Shown here: positions 25,044 to 36,349 of the stretch, piece after piece | Numbering within the stretch: the first letter of the stretch is position 1 | How the letters are laid out: each line of letters begins with the position of its first letter | NCBI GenBank assembly: GCA_021029095.1 | Contig: JAJOHG010000001.1 | Span: 1,488,001 to 1,552,000 of the forward strand | Direction: 5' to 3' | Source of the DNA: Phellopilus nigrolimitatus | Taxonomy: Eukaryota > Basidiomycota > Agaricomycetes > Hymenochaetales > Hymenochaetaceae | Length of the DNA: 64,000 bases | Program-made: the position numbers and the translations under genes | Notes under the pieces: generated by a model | What the model was told of the DNA's origin: nothing | Database searches by the model: none | Seen by the model: the letters and a program-made list of their open reading frames with translations, nothing else

Positions 25044-25432
25044 TGGTTTTTGAAGTTGTTATGTTTTTCGAGCAGAAAAGAAAGGAAAAGGGGCGGCAAA
25101 TGGCGAGTGATTCGAAAAAGGCAAGGATGTGGCTGAAAATGGCAAAGACTGTCTAATTATGGTTTTCGTCACGTGGTTGTGCACCTCTCCGTGATCGACG
25201 TTGCCACTGTGGGGATGCTGATCCGCGCGAGAAGCACAGTCCGGTCGTCTGTGATGCAAATGCTGACATTTTCATGACGATGTATTTTCTGGTGACGTCT
25301 CCTGTGCGTCGCCGGCCTCAGTGCCTAGAGCAGGGTATATAAACCTCACCAACCCCCAGCAATCGCATCCCCTCTTCGTCTACTACCACTACCACTACCA
25401 CTCGTACCACCCACCTTTCGCCCATAACCATC
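25044..25432. other. Promoter region of the first con-6 gene
   Basis: Contains the tRNA terminator, then a TATA box at 25336-25343 and a short CTACCA microrepeat in the probable 5' UTR (25379-25402). Confidence 0.5.
25336..25343 (+). promoter_or_regulatory. TATA box of con-6 gene 1
   Basis: TATATAAA about 90 bp before the ATG. A strong TATA box agrees with a highly induced gene. Confidence 0.6.
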
Positions 25433-25801
25433 ATGTCCAACCCTGGTAACGTCGCTGGTGGCCACAGTGCGTCTCTCGCTTCCCTTCGTCTTTAGCTCGT
25501 CGCTCATCGTCGCACAGAGGCTAACCTGAAGAACCCGAACACATCCGACCAGTCCAAGCAGCGCTCCGCCGAAGTCGTCGACGACCTCCAGTCCAGCGGC
25601 CAGTACGACGACACGTTCTCCTCCCAGAAGAACGAAGGCAACGTTCTCGGAGGCCACAAGGTGCGCTTCCTCGCCTGTCGTCCATCCGTGATCGAGTCTT
25701 GCTCACCGACTACATGGTAGGCTACTTTGAAGAACCCCAACGTCTCCGGAGATGCGAAGAGGCACTCGGAGCAAGTTCTCGAGGACAACTCGGCGCTCTG
25801 A
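25433..25801 (+). CDS. Conidiation-specific protein 6 (con-6) family, two repeats
   Basis: 85-residue protein from exons 25433-25466, 25518-25660 and 25721-25801. It contains two con-6 repeats of the form GGHKA(N/T)LKNPN(T/V)S..(A/S)K.(R/H)S..V, the first starting in exon 1/2 and the second filling exon 3. In Neurospora con-6 is strongly induced during conidiation and by light; in basidiomycetes relatives are stress- or development-induced. No enzymatic role is known and the protein is probably soluble and partly disordered. The downstream neighbour is a three-repeat paralogue. Confidence 0.9.
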
Positions 25802-26372
25802 GCGTGATTGTCTCTTGAAGCATTGAAGCAGTGGCAGAAAATCGAGATCGTTTTATTCCTGTGTATCATAAGCAACTGTTTGTAATTATGTATCTGCGCG
25901 CATGACGAAAATAAAGTGTTGGCCAACACAAATTCTCGGGTGAACGCGAGTAAAGGCAATTGAGCGGACAGGACGCGTAAAATATTAGCGTTATATGCGG
26001 TCTCTTCAGTATGGAGAATGGCAAAGCACAGTTGCGGTATTGCGGAGAGCATATGTATAGTTTGACGCGTTCAGACTCGAACATTCGCAATTGCAGGCTC
26101 ATTTGTGCAAAGAGTCACGTCTCGAACCCCATTCGAAGGATCTAAGGACTGACGTTTTGACTGTGGTAATAAATATGTAACAAGTGGCGGGTGGACAAGC
26201 GACGGAGCGCACCGTCAGAGCGTCGTGATGCGCAAATGACGCTCCTGTGGAGCAATACAATCAACTCGACGTATAAAAGGACAGCGCGAACGCGTCTCAT
26301 ACTCAGCATCTCTCGCACAACTCGCCATCTTCACTTTACTCGCATTTCACCCATTGTAATACGCTTGTCATC
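25802..26372. other. Intergenic region between the two con-6 genes
   Basis: 3' UTR of the first gene and promoter of the second. Contains a TATA box at 26272-26279. No other gene recognised. Confidence 0.45.
26272..26279 (+). promoter_or_regulatory. TATA box of con-6 gene 2
   Basis: TATAAAAG about 100 bp before the ATG at 26373, at nearly the same distance as in the first con-6 gene. Confidence 0.6.
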
Positions 26373-27000
26373 ATGTCCACCACCAACCGAGTATGTGCTT
26401 GCTGTTCTGCCATCGTAGCTCGCTCCTGACAAGTCTCATAAACAGGTCGCAGGCGGTCACAGTTCGTCAAGTCCGTGGTCCGAATACAGCTGCCCGCTGA
26501 CCCATGTTATATTTTCAGAGGCGACCCTCGCCAACCCTCGCACGTCTGACGAAGCGAAGGAGCACTCCCACCAAGTACTCGAGAACCTCGACGATACAGA
26601 GACCACCACCACTCAACAGAGGACTGGAGACAATGTCATTCGCGGACACAAGGTGCGCCAACACGAATTTGTATGCGTACGAGAGCTCATTCTTCGCGTT
26701 CGAATCGTATAGGCCGCCTTGCACAACCCCAGAGTCTCTGACGTGGCGAAGGAACATTCTCGCCAGGTCGTTGAAGGGGAGGAGCCTGTCGATGACGTGA
26801 CGGAGGACTACGCCGGCGAAAAGGAAGAGTACAACGTCCTACGCGGACACAAGGTGCGCGCATTTTGTTAAATTGATCAAGCCGTTATTGACAGGTCTTG
26901 CTGTGCCCTTTTCGCATAGGCTGCCATACATAACCCGAACGTCTCCGAAGGGGCCAAAGAGCATTCTCGCCAGGTTCTCGAAGACCACGGCGCCCTCTAA
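26373..27000 (+). CDS. Conidiation-specific protein 6 (con-6) family, three repeats
   Basis: 129-residue paralogue of the preceding gene. Exons: 26373-26390, 26446-26461 (16 nt), 26519-26652, 26713-26853, 26920-27000. Three repeats read GGHKATLANPRTS, RGHKAALHNPRVS and RGHKAAIHNPNVS, each followed by an EHS.QV segment. Introns fall right after or inside the HK codons of every repeat, so the repeats coincide with exons and probably arose by exon duplication. The ends EDHGAL and EDNSAL of the two genes match, confirming tandem duplication. Confidence 0.9.
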
Positions 27001-27225
27001 ACGCGTAGCCTGGATTTAACTTCATCAATTTGAATTGTAACACCATGTATAATAAGATTGCCGCTGCTTGAATTGTTTTGATGCCTGAATTTACCTTGTT
27101 AACGAATGTTGAGTGAATAGAACGAAAAGTAGATGCGCTGTTGACTACGCGGCCATTGTCCCCACCCTTGAAGCTCATATTCATGGAAGTGAAAGAATAC
27201 AATTTTAGATTCGGCGAAATTGGTA

Positions 27226-27872
27226 TTATTTTCGCATTAGCAGATAGATAGGATCTCCGAGAACAATACCGGTCATGTGTCGATACGAGCCGGTCAATGT
27301 CATGAGCAGACCGCCGAACGAAATATAAGCAGTCCTAAAATGTTCCAAAAATAAGCATAAGACGACTCGGTTAACTCGGTTGTAGTGTTCACATACACGA
27401 TTTCGGACGTCCCACTGTCGAACTTATATACCTGTACATTCGTCTCGAATCAGCCAGTCAACTGTTGAGCAACAAGGTACCCACCCTCCCGTACATCACG
27501 TATTCATAGTCCTCCTCGAGACCCCGTCGACCCTTCCCGTCCGGCCGCCAAATATGCGTGTCCTTGTCCTCGTCCGCGCCGTCCACGCCTGCACCATCCT
27601 TGCTGCTGCGCACCAGCGAAGACGCAAGCACAAGGGAGAAGCTCTCTCCATTTTTTAGGCTGTACAGCTCGACGTTGTAGTCGAGAGTTACATCCATGTC
27701 ATAGTTGGAAGAGTGTGCGAACAGACGAGAGACTGCAGACAGGGTTTCATTAGGGTGCTATTGCATGGGCCCATAAACGTTGTGTACCTCGATCGAATTT
27801 CTTGCCATCTTTATCAATGGCGCTAATTGTGAATAAGTCGTCGAGGACTACATTTGACGTTGTCGCAGCCAT
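27226..27872 (-). CDS. RPB8: RNA polymerases I, II and III subunit Rpb8 (RPABC3)
   Basis: Shared small subunit of all three nuclear RNA polymerases. The ATG is at 27872. Joined exons read VVLDDLFTISAIDKDGKKFDRV, SRLFAHSSNYDMDVTLDYN, ELYSLKNGESFSLVLASSL, YVMYGRVYKFDSG and AYISFGGLLMTLTGS, ending PIYLLMRK, the family C-terminus. All four blocks are characteristic of Rpb8 (OB-fold). It lies head-to-tail with MMM1, also on the minus strand. Confidence 0.93.
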
Positions 27873-28062
27873 TGTAGCTGTACGAGTTGAACAAGCGTAA
27901 CTCGAAGCCGAGTCGCTAATCCTCGAAGTTTGCAGGATGCATCACGTGATTCCAGAAAAGGCGGTTCGAAATAAAACGATTATGAAAACATCTATCTAGC
28001 CCGCCTAGGCTAGATGTATGTAGTGTACAGATCTAAATGGGTATCGTACAGACAACACATGC

Positions 28063-29199
28063 TTATAAGAGCTCTTCATTGTCAAGGATCGACTGTTCCT
28101 CCTCCTTGGCTACCTCTTCTCTTACCTCCTCGACAGTGGTGACCCAAGGCATCACGACTTTCCAGGTCCCTCGCTCTGCGAGCACACGACGAACTTGAGC
28201 CTGTATCATCTCGTGTAGTTTCGGGACGTCTGCAAGCTTTGCCCGACTACCCATGAGTGACGTTGTCTTGAGGTCGAGAGTGAAACTTGACGGGAGAGAA
28301 ATAGTGAGGGTTGGGTTGGAGGAAAGTGGGTCGGGAGGTGTCAGCGCAACCTACATTTAAATCAGTACTATTGGTAGGTAGACAATAACATCTAACTCAC
28401 AGATGAGGAGAATAATGATAGTGAAACGTTCAGCGTGATAGGAAGTCGGATGAAGTAAGGTATGGGATAATGGAATAGCACAGAGGTCGACAGAGAAACA
28501 GATAATGTGTCGGTATAAGTCATGTCAAAAATTGCTTGCTAAAGGGAAATTTAAGTCGAAAAAGAGAAGCTTGATAGGTGATGCACTCACGTCACCCTCG
28601 TCCGTACCGGGAACCCGAGTCTTGATTCTAGCACCTGATATTCGAGGCGCCGATGAGCCCAAGTCTACAGAGAGAATTTGTATGGGATCCTAAACGGCGA
28701 TGGATCAAACGCAATCGCACATGTTATAGAAGTGGCGGTGGACATACCACGAAACTTTGCGGCCGGATGGTATTGGCAAAGCGCTCTATCCTTCGTCGTG
28801 CTATCTCATCCCCGTCAGATCCCGGAAGGTCATTTCGCAGTTTTGTACGGTAGGTCTCCACCACCTGAGATCGTCTGTAAACATCGACAGTATGAGATGC
28901 GACATTCTGACAAAACCCACCTGTCTTAAGATCAAGTTGAACCAATCTGCAGACTCTGCCCCGTCCTTTTCATTTCTAAACTCCGTCTCGCACACGGGGA
29001 AGTTCGGGCGCGAAACGGAAGCGCGTTCTTTTTCAAATGACGCCGTCGAGTATGCCAATGGAGAAGCTAGCTGAGGTGGGCCCGAATCGAGAAAGAGGTA
29101 TTTTAAGATCAAGACGAGCAAAACGAGGATAGAAAGCTGCCCGAACACGAGGCCCTGCGTGAAAGTCGGCGTCAGGGAGAAGATATAGTTGGCGCCCAT
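28063..29199 (-). CDS. MMM1: ERMES complex subunit Mmm1
   Basis: ER-anchored lipid-transfer subunit of the ER-mitochondria encounter structure. The start is the ATG at 29199. After a short lumenal N-terminus (MGANYIFSLTPTFTQG) comes one membrane span (about residues 18-40, LSILVLLVLILKYLFL). The SMP domain follows: ADWFNLILRQ, YRTKLRND, ILSVDLGSSAPRISGARI, YTDTLSVSLSTSVLF, IPYFIRLPITL and MGSRAKLADVPKLHEMI. The acidic tail ends DNEELL. One junction is uncertain: to keep frame before FDMTYTDT the donor GTGACG at the GTDEG codons must be used instead of the adjacent GTGAGT. Confidence 0.9.
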
Positions 29200-29467
29200 G
29201 ATTTTTTTTCAGAGTTTCAAAGAGAACGAAGTATTGGTAGAGGCGTCGTTGGAAAGAGCTACAGGTCGCCTAATATTCTTCGCATAGAGAGCATGGATGT
29301 AGCTAGGTGCGGGTTGTCGTGTCTGCCTTAGTGACGAGTGGCGGTAAACTTGCGGTAGAAAGACGTCGATCACTCGTCCACGAAGCGGCCGTATCGGCAC
29401 GCGCTTTTCAAGTTTCTTACTTGCACATGCATCTGCTCAATCTATCGTACACAAAATTTAGCTTAGG

Positions 29468-30966
29468 ATGCAATTCACGGCCTTCGTATATTGGCCGTCG
29501 GCGCCGCTGACAGAGTCTCTTGTACGCCGTGCGCTACAACGACTTCCGTCTCCTCCAGCCATAGTGTCCTCGCTCTCCTCTTGCGCTGGACAACCCACAT
29601 TGCAATGGTCTACTTACGACGCTATGGACCACGAACTTACTCTAAAAAAGTCGTCGACTGTCCTCTCGTCCTCGATAACTGTCAGAAAGGCCCTAATAAG
29701 GAAGCACTTTCTCCATCGTTGTATACAAGCCTACACCACCAAGTATCCTGGCTCCCTTCTGCTGTCGAGCGTTCCTCGGACATGGGATATAGAAATTTCA
29801 TTTGCGGACGAGCTAGATGATCTGTGGGGTGATGGTCTGTGGGATCTTGCCGTGGAACTCGAAAAATGCGAGGACATATGGTTCATCTTGAAGCCCGGGA
29901 TGGCTGATCGCGGAATGGGCATCCGGCTTTTCAACAGCAAAGAAGCCTTGCAAAGGATTTTCGAAGGTTTCGATGAGGACTCAGACGATGAGAACGAAGC
30001 GAGCGACTGCGAAAACACCGGTGTTGTAACGTCGCAGTTGCGTCACTTCGTTATTCAGGTTATATGATTTCTTCTTGTGAAGTGAACCTTCCGTAAAGCT
30101 GATATACTTGTTCTTCAGGAATACGTCGCAAACCCTCTTCTATTGGACCCTCAGCAAGTTCCTATTAGCTATGGAGAAACTGCTCCACCTCGAAAAGAGC
30201 TAAAGGGTCGCAAGGTCCGTTATGCTCTTTTTTGAGTCACAAAAAATATGCGACGAGTCCGGAATCTAGTTTCATCTTCGGGCATACTGTGTGACATCTG
30301 GTGCTCTCACTGTGTACCTATATCCTCGCGTCCTCGCCCTGTTCTCCTCGGAGCCGTACAGCAATCCTTCCGACGGCCCAGGTCCCTCGGAAAACATGGA
30401 CCTTCGACCGCATTTGACTAATACCTGTTTGCAACGAGACAATGGCGAACAAAGTGTCCGTCTATTGTCAGAGCTCATTGGTTGCAGCATTTTATCCGAA
30501 TCAGCGTCTGGTCAAGATAAACTCAGAGAGGACGACGTAAACTCCATGCTCTCGCAAATGTCTGACATTCTCGCAGAAACATTCAAAGCTGCGTTGCAGA
30601 TGCCTGTGCATTTTCAGGTACACATTGTTTTTATTCTATACAACTTGTTGCGTCTAACGAGCATGCATAAAATAGTCTCTTCCAAATGCCTTCGAACTAT
30701 ATGGTATGGATTTCTTGATTAGCCATGGACTCCGCGATGATAAAAAAGGAAGATTTCAGGTGAAACTGCTTGAAATAAACTCCGAACCCGCGATAGAAAT
30801 GACGGGTCCGAGGCTCAAGTGGATTCTTGAAGACCTCTTCGAACTGATAGGCAAGACGTGTGTCGAACCCTTCTTCGGAGGCAATGCCGAAGCATTCACA
30901 GTATTGAATTCTAGAGACAGAACGACTGCATTTCGAACATGCTTAAAAATAACATTACGGGCTTGA
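29468..30966 (+). CDS. Tubulin-tyrosine-ligase-like protein (Pby1 type)
   Basis: ATP-grasp protein of the TTL superfamily; the yeast relative Pby1 is associated with P-bodies and the decapping machinery. The protein starts at 29468 (MQFTAFVYWPSAPLT). Visible blocks: RKALIRKHFLHRCI, WFILKPGMADRGMGIRLF (ATP-binding lysine region), RHFVIQEYVANPLLL, KFHLRAYCV, and KLLEINSEPAIEMTG, whose Glu and Asn are the expected metal ligands. Four exons with short introns. Whether it modifies tubulin is not shown by the sequence. DCP2 occurs in the same window but over 30 kb away, so no link is claimed. Confidence 0.8.
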
Positions 30967-31609
30967 TGCTATACAATCATGGGCGACGAGTATACACGAA
31001 CGGAATGGTAGAAATGCAGAAGCCTTTCAGAAATTTGTCTAATTCGTCTTAATTCTAACTGTGATTCCATGTTTTGGTTCCTGTACTCAACTAAGAACAA
31101 TACGATGTATTTCGATCACGAGTCCACGGCGCATTTATACAAGTTGCAACGGAGTACGGACATTGTTAAACTCAATTTGAATCTTTGATATGTTCGGCCA
31201 TCTCGGAAGCGTCGGCGGCGTCGGACGAGAACCTATGGCAAACGCTCTGTAAGGAATCGTCTGGAAAATTTTAAGCTTCCAGTTTATTGTCATTCTCAAA
31301 AATATAAAAATAAACATGCAGACGTAGTAATTCACGCGTCTGCATCTTATAAATCATTTTACTAGAAAATCTAGATGCCGTTGCATGCTTGAACTTCCAG
31401 AATCTTTGAGTTCTCGGATCAACTTAAGACAGGCATCCTTCCACCAAAATATGCGCTAGCAACTCAAACATCGTTTGTGGCTTGTCTTATCAGAGAGAAG
31501 CGCCATACGTCGGTTACCAAAAAAGGGAATCCCACAAATAGGTGACGTAATGATCGCCCTTTAACGACCTTCAGCTCACAGACTACTGCTGTTACTGGTT
31601 GTTCACAAT
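30967..31609. other. Intergenic region between PBY1-like and YjbQ genes
   Basis: About 640 bp, AT-rich, stop codons in all frames. No gene, repeat or RNA recognised. Confidence 0.4.
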
Positions 31610-32509
31610 ATGCCCTGGCAAAAGGAGTTCACGCTATCCAAGAGACCCAAAGGGCAAGTTTCACTGAGACTTTACTACTGGAAAAACGTCTTATAGACAA
31701 CATCGACAGCTGCCATCTTGTCACTGACGAGGTTCTCGCCCATATCCGACCAGGACTTCAAGATGTAAAGGTCAGCGGCTTTTCAATAACCTCGGAATGC
31801 GCACTTAGTATTATTGATACGGCATACACTTCAGATCGGCATGCTCTTTTTGTTCATGTAAGTTTTACTTACTCGTTCTCCCGCCCGCGTGATGACAACT
31901 GAACACAGACAACATACATCGTGCGGTCTCACTGTGAACGAGAATTATGATGCTAGTAGGTTTAATTCCATGTCTTTTTGTTATCAGCTTATTGACGACT
32001 TCTGCAAGACGTCCGGCGCGGTAAGGAGTGTACTTCGCGCCAATAAAATTGGTAAACTCGCGAGCGCTAATCGTCCGGAGAAGATATGGATATGGCCCTC
32101 GATAAAGTTGTTCCAGAGAATTTAGAATGGTTACACAATAATGAAGGCCCGGAGTAAGTACATCCATATGTATGGTACTGCTCTGTCTGATATTTGAAAT
32201 AGCGATTCGTACATATTATTAGCCCTTCTCTTCATGGAGGTTGACTGAAACGATTTCTTCAGTGTCTCGCATACGAAGACGGCTCTCGTTGGAACCTCTA
32301 TTCAACTTCCGATTACAGACGGGCGATTGAATCTCGGCACTTGGCAGGGTTGGTTTTCATCAGTGTTGGCGACCTGAGGCTTATTCAAAATCTAATCATT
32401 GTTTTACATCTTCCACCTGCGCCCCTCATCTTCGTGCCCCATAGGTATCTACCTTGCCGAATTTCGTCATCAGCCGCACGTGCGACGTGTTGTCGCCACG
32501 ATTCTGTGA
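31610..32509 (+). CDS. YjbQ / UPF0047 family protein
   Basis: Small conserved protein found in bacteria, archaea and fungi. Bacterial YjbQ has weak thiamine-phosphate-synthase activity, but its real role is unsettled. Exons 31610-31653, 31710-31770, 31835-31857, 31909-31955, then one ending near 32153, and two more to the stop at 32507-32509. Joined sequence reads MPWQKEFTLS, CHLVTDEVLAHIRPGLQDVK, LFLFIQHTSCGLTVNEN, DMDMALDKVVPENLEWLHNN, VSHTKTALVGTSIQLPITDG, LNLGTWQGIYLAEFRH and VRRVVATIL. Intron 1 starts with GC. The exact junction before DMDMAL is unclear; VRED is visible just ahead with one extra base (about 32070). Confidence 0.85.
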
Positions 32510-33474
32510 GCCTTTTGCAATGCGAACTACAAATGTTCATGGACGCCGTATTTAAACTTACTTCATTTCTCCCCCTTGGCAGGTCATAAGATTCTGAATC
32601 TCAGGTTCGTGGTTCTTCGCCCCGGCAGACCTTCGCAGCGCCCCTTACTCAACACTTCGGTTCGAATGAAATGCCGAAAGATGTGCTCCTGTGCGCCGGG
32701 CATCTCGGGTTTTCTTCAACTATTTGTACATGTATGTATAGTGCCAGAAAATACATAGGAAAAAAAAACAAATTCATCGAACGACGCTCTGACACTCGGG
32801 TATTCGCTTCGGACCAAGAATAAATTCGCGAGCAAGGACTTACTACTCAAGATATTTCAGCTTCTCTTCGTAAAACTACAATATTCCCCGACACTGTCTA
32901 GGAATTGCAGGAGGGTGGACCGCAAGAAGACTAAAAAATGACATGTGTACTGAGCTCAGCTGTAGGTTGACGAAAACAATCTGACGATTGGAAGTGGTAC
33001 CGGTGAGTATGCAGTGTGTGATCCGGCAGTCATCCTTTGACAAGAGATTCCTTTTGGAGGGATACATGTCCCGATAACAGGGCGTAAGAATTATACTTGT
33101 TGAATCGCTGATGGGCAGTGAAAAAGAGATCGATGCTTTTGAGACACAGAGCTTCGACTCAAGCTCTTAGAGGATAAGGTATATGTATTACATACTATCT
33201 TCGGTGACTTTGGTTGTGGGCCATTGCTGTGCATGGCATGTTACGATTCCTGTTTTTCTTTTTTTCAGTTCTTTTTTATACCATCTACTTTGGTATACAT
33301 GTATTAACTGATTTAAAGCAAATGCATATCTGACAGTGGGATGTTGATTATCTTCGGAGCACGACAAGTGACGTCCTGCTCGGGGGCTGGGTCTACTAGC
33401 GTAGCCCTGCAAAACAAACGGGAAATTCGACCATTTTCAACCTCTTTTCTTCAGTCAAAAGTCTATTTTTATGG
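32510..33474. other. Intergenic region of nearly 1 kb
   Basis: 3' flanks of two convergent genes. Only short frames without domains; A-runs near 32759-32768. No gene recognised. Confidence 0.4.
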
Positions 33475-36177
33475 TTATGTATGTACATCATATCTACGCG
33501 ACGTGTAACTACTTTTCATGTCCAACGTTGGCGAGGCTCGCGTTTTCTTCGGTGACTTGATCTCGACCCACACTTCGTGCTTCAGCACCGTCGGCGACGA
33601 TTGGTCGTCCGTCATGAACGAGGGCGTCGGCGCTTGGTCCTGTTGGATGTTTAGCGCGCGGAGCGCCGCGGCGACACCTCGCTTTTTTTGCGCTCGCCTT
33701 GGCCCGCCCGTCCATCCTGAGGCTGATGTAGAATTCCGCGTCGGTACTGTACTCCACAGATCGTGGCCGACGATGGCAATGCCAAAATTTGCCTTGCATG
33801 AAATGTCAATTTTGCAAAGCACGGAAGAACAGAGTCGCTCTCACCGCATGCACCGCACTGAGATCTGTTTCCAAGCGGGCCCTTTCGACGTCCGACAGCG
33901 AGACTATCAGGACAGCCGCAATTCGAGCAATGCCAGATGCCATCAATCACGTTCGCACGCTGTCCATTTGCATACTCGCGCTCCTTCGCCTCTTTCTCGA
34001 GTTCTCTTCGTCTTCGTGCCGAGACTATCCTTGAGGCCTTCGAGTCCTGCGCCGAGGCAGAAGTCGAAGAAACGCGCAGCGGCAAGTCGCCTTCCAGCGG
34101 CGGCTCGAACGTCGACGAGTCCACCACCATCGATGGCGTCGCCGCGGTGACGTTTGCACGCACCTTCAGATTCGACTGTGTGTACTTCGGCACTTTGAAC
34201 GAACCCTTCGCCTTCGATAGCGGGACCGCAGGTGCCGACGGAGTGCTCGAGACCGTCGGAATGATGGCCGTCCTTTTCTCGGATGCCACCGTATTCATAA
34301 TGATGACCGACGTCGCCGCGGCTGCTGCCCTGCGTGATGTCGGCGCAGCTGCCGCCGCCGCGAGCGCGATAGTCGACGGATCGACCTCGGGGAACCCGAT
34401 CGCCAGCGTGCGGTGCGTCTTGAGCGGCTCGCGGTTTGGCAGGGCGATGCCGCGCTGCCCAGGTGTGGTGCGCTTCCGCCGCTTGTTCGCCTCCTTTTCG
34501 CGCTCCTTGTCGAGCCGGTCAAGCTCGCCATCGCTGAGATAGTTGATGATCGGCTGGCACGACTATGTCTCTACGACGGAGCTCGCACTGGACCGTTGAT
34601 CCATCGGAGGGGTGCCCGACGAGGCAAAGAGACTCGCTGCGCAGGAGATGCGGGCGTGATCGTGCGTCGAACTTTGCCGGGAGGCGGGGCACGCGCAGCG
34701 TGTGCGGTCCAGGCGGCTGGGTGGGGTCGTACGTCCTAGAATACGTGTATGGGAGCGGTGCAGCGGGGAGGGAACGGTTGGGTGCGCAGAAAGATGATGG
34801 GTCATGTGGATATGAGCATAGGCGGGCTGGCGGCATGCGCGCGTAGATGTTGAGGCAAGGAGAGCGAAGGCTGTAGATTCACAAGTAGTCAGTATAACGT
34901 TCCAAAAATTCACGAAGAAAAAAAGGCGACGTACAAGATCAACCTCCATGTCCCACCGCCGACTCTGTGCCTCTTCTCATCGAAGCCTTTTCGCACTCGC
35001 CGCTAAGCAGCTCCTCCGGCCCGTGGCCGCTCCTGCTCCTGTAGCTGCATTTCGAGGGCACGACACCCGCACCGGACATTGAGAGCCCCGTGGCGGACGG
35101 CAGCGGGGGAAGCGGAAGCGAGTGGGAAGACGCGCTCTGTTGGGAGCTTCGCCTTAGGTGGCCAGATCCTTGCTCGTGTCCATGTCCGGGAGCCGGGTAA
35201 AGTGCAGAGGACGCGCCTGAAGCATGAGGTGCCGGCAGAGCGCGGGAGTATCGCAAGGAAGTGGATGATGTGGTCGCGCGGGATGTGTGCCTGGTCCGGT
35301 GAGCATGCTATTTCCGGAGGGTGAAGAGCTGATGGTATGCGGCAGGGAAAGGGAAGACAGGCTGAGAGTGTCGTCCTTTTGTTCGTGCTGAAAATGCGGG
35401 CTCTCGGAAGACGCGACGATCGGGTAACTGGGGTAGGCCACGGGGACGTGCGACGCTGTCGAGAGGAGGCGCGCAAAAGTGGTGCGCGCGTCAGCGGAGC
35501 GGAGCGAGCATGCGTGCTCGTACCGATCGACCTCGGTGAACTGCGCGCAGAGAGACTGCAGCGACGCAGCGAGGTCGGCATGAGCACTATATGGCATACA
35601 TTCAGCGAGTGAAAAGGAAATAAACAAATAAATAAACCAAAGAAAATCTGTTGCCTACCGCTCAGCGTGCTCCGCGCGTGCCTCAGCGTCGAGGACGGCC
35701 TTCACGGCGCTCTCGGGCACTTTAGACTCCGCTTTCACGTCTTTCTCCCTTTCCCTCTCTCCATTGGTCTTCTCTCCGTCCACATTTGGGTCAGGAGAAG
35801 CGCGAGAAGGCAGGCCTTGGACCGGCGCCAGAAGGCACTCGGCGCGAGTGGCGCGGCTCTGCGCAACGGTAAGTTCGCGGGCGTCCGCGTCTGCAAGCGT
35901 GGAGGAAAGAAGCAGCGCTAGTTGGGAGGGAGCCTGGGCAGCGGTAAGTTGGGCGGCATGGTTGAGGAGCGGGGACGAAGTTGAGTTTGAATGTAAGGGC
36001 TTGGGAGAGGCGGAGGAGCCGGGGCTACCGGCGATTGCGGACGCTGTTGAGGTTGGTAAAGCCGTGTGCGAGAGCGTCGGAGGCGAGGACGCTAGAGACG
36101 GCCTGGCGCTGCATCTGCAGTTGCTGTTGTTGATATGCGGCAAGCGCAATCGCCTTGCGTTCCTGCATGGCCCGCAT
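33475..36177 (-). CDS. GATA-like zinc-finger protein with coiled-coil N-terminus (frame disrupted)
   Basis: Start at 36177 or 36168 (MQERKAIALAAYQQQQ). The N-terminal half is Ala/Gln/Ser-rich with helical segments (VLASDALAHGF, AVLDAEARAEHAERAHADLAA). The C-terminal half has a basic helix (LSDGELDRLDKEREKEANKR), a segment KGSFKVPKYTQSNLKVRAN, and a Cx2C-x20-Cx2C finger: WHCSNCG ... GRRKGPLG ... CGACGKFWH, then HRRPRSVEY. It resembles GATA fingers, so DNA or chromatin binding is inferred, not shown. Frame slips are seen near 36030 (one extra base), 35300 (one missing) and in a T7 run at 33683-33689 (one extra). The reading of 34560-34930 remains unclear. The gene may be damaged or mis-sequenced. 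Confidence 0.55.
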
Positions 36178-36186
36178 TTACTGCAT

Positions 36187-36236
36187 CTGGCTTAAACTAC
36201 TCGTGTCTGTACTACAGACACGAGCTTCTAAGCCAG
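36187..36236. repeat. Nested inverted repeat (hairpin)
   Basis: Inner arms CTCGTGTCTGTA (36200-36211) and TACAGACACGAG (36213-36224) are perfectly complementary around one base. Outer arms CTGGCTTA (36187-36194) and TAAGCCAG (36229-36236) also pair. It begins 10 bp before the start codon of the GATA-like gene, so it lies in its 5' UTR or promoter. Confidence 0.7.
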
Positions 36237-36283
36237 CTTTTTTCTTCTTCCCGGTTGAGTGTGCGGTCGGGCGGCGAACATAA

Positions 36284-36349
36284 GGGAGGGTGGCGGCGAG
36301 GACGAGGGAGGGTGGCGGCGAGGACATCGGAGGGTGGCGGCGAGGACAA
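36284..36349. repeat. Three tandem 22-bp G-rich repeats
   Basis: The unit GGGAGGGTGGCGGCGAGGAC plus two bases occurs three times in a row, with only one or two differences between copies. It lies about 110 bp before the GATA-like gene start. Confidence 0.75.

Noticed and set aside
24884..25156. 90-residue plus-strand frame
   Set aside because: It runs straight through the tRNA-Glu gene and shows no domain.
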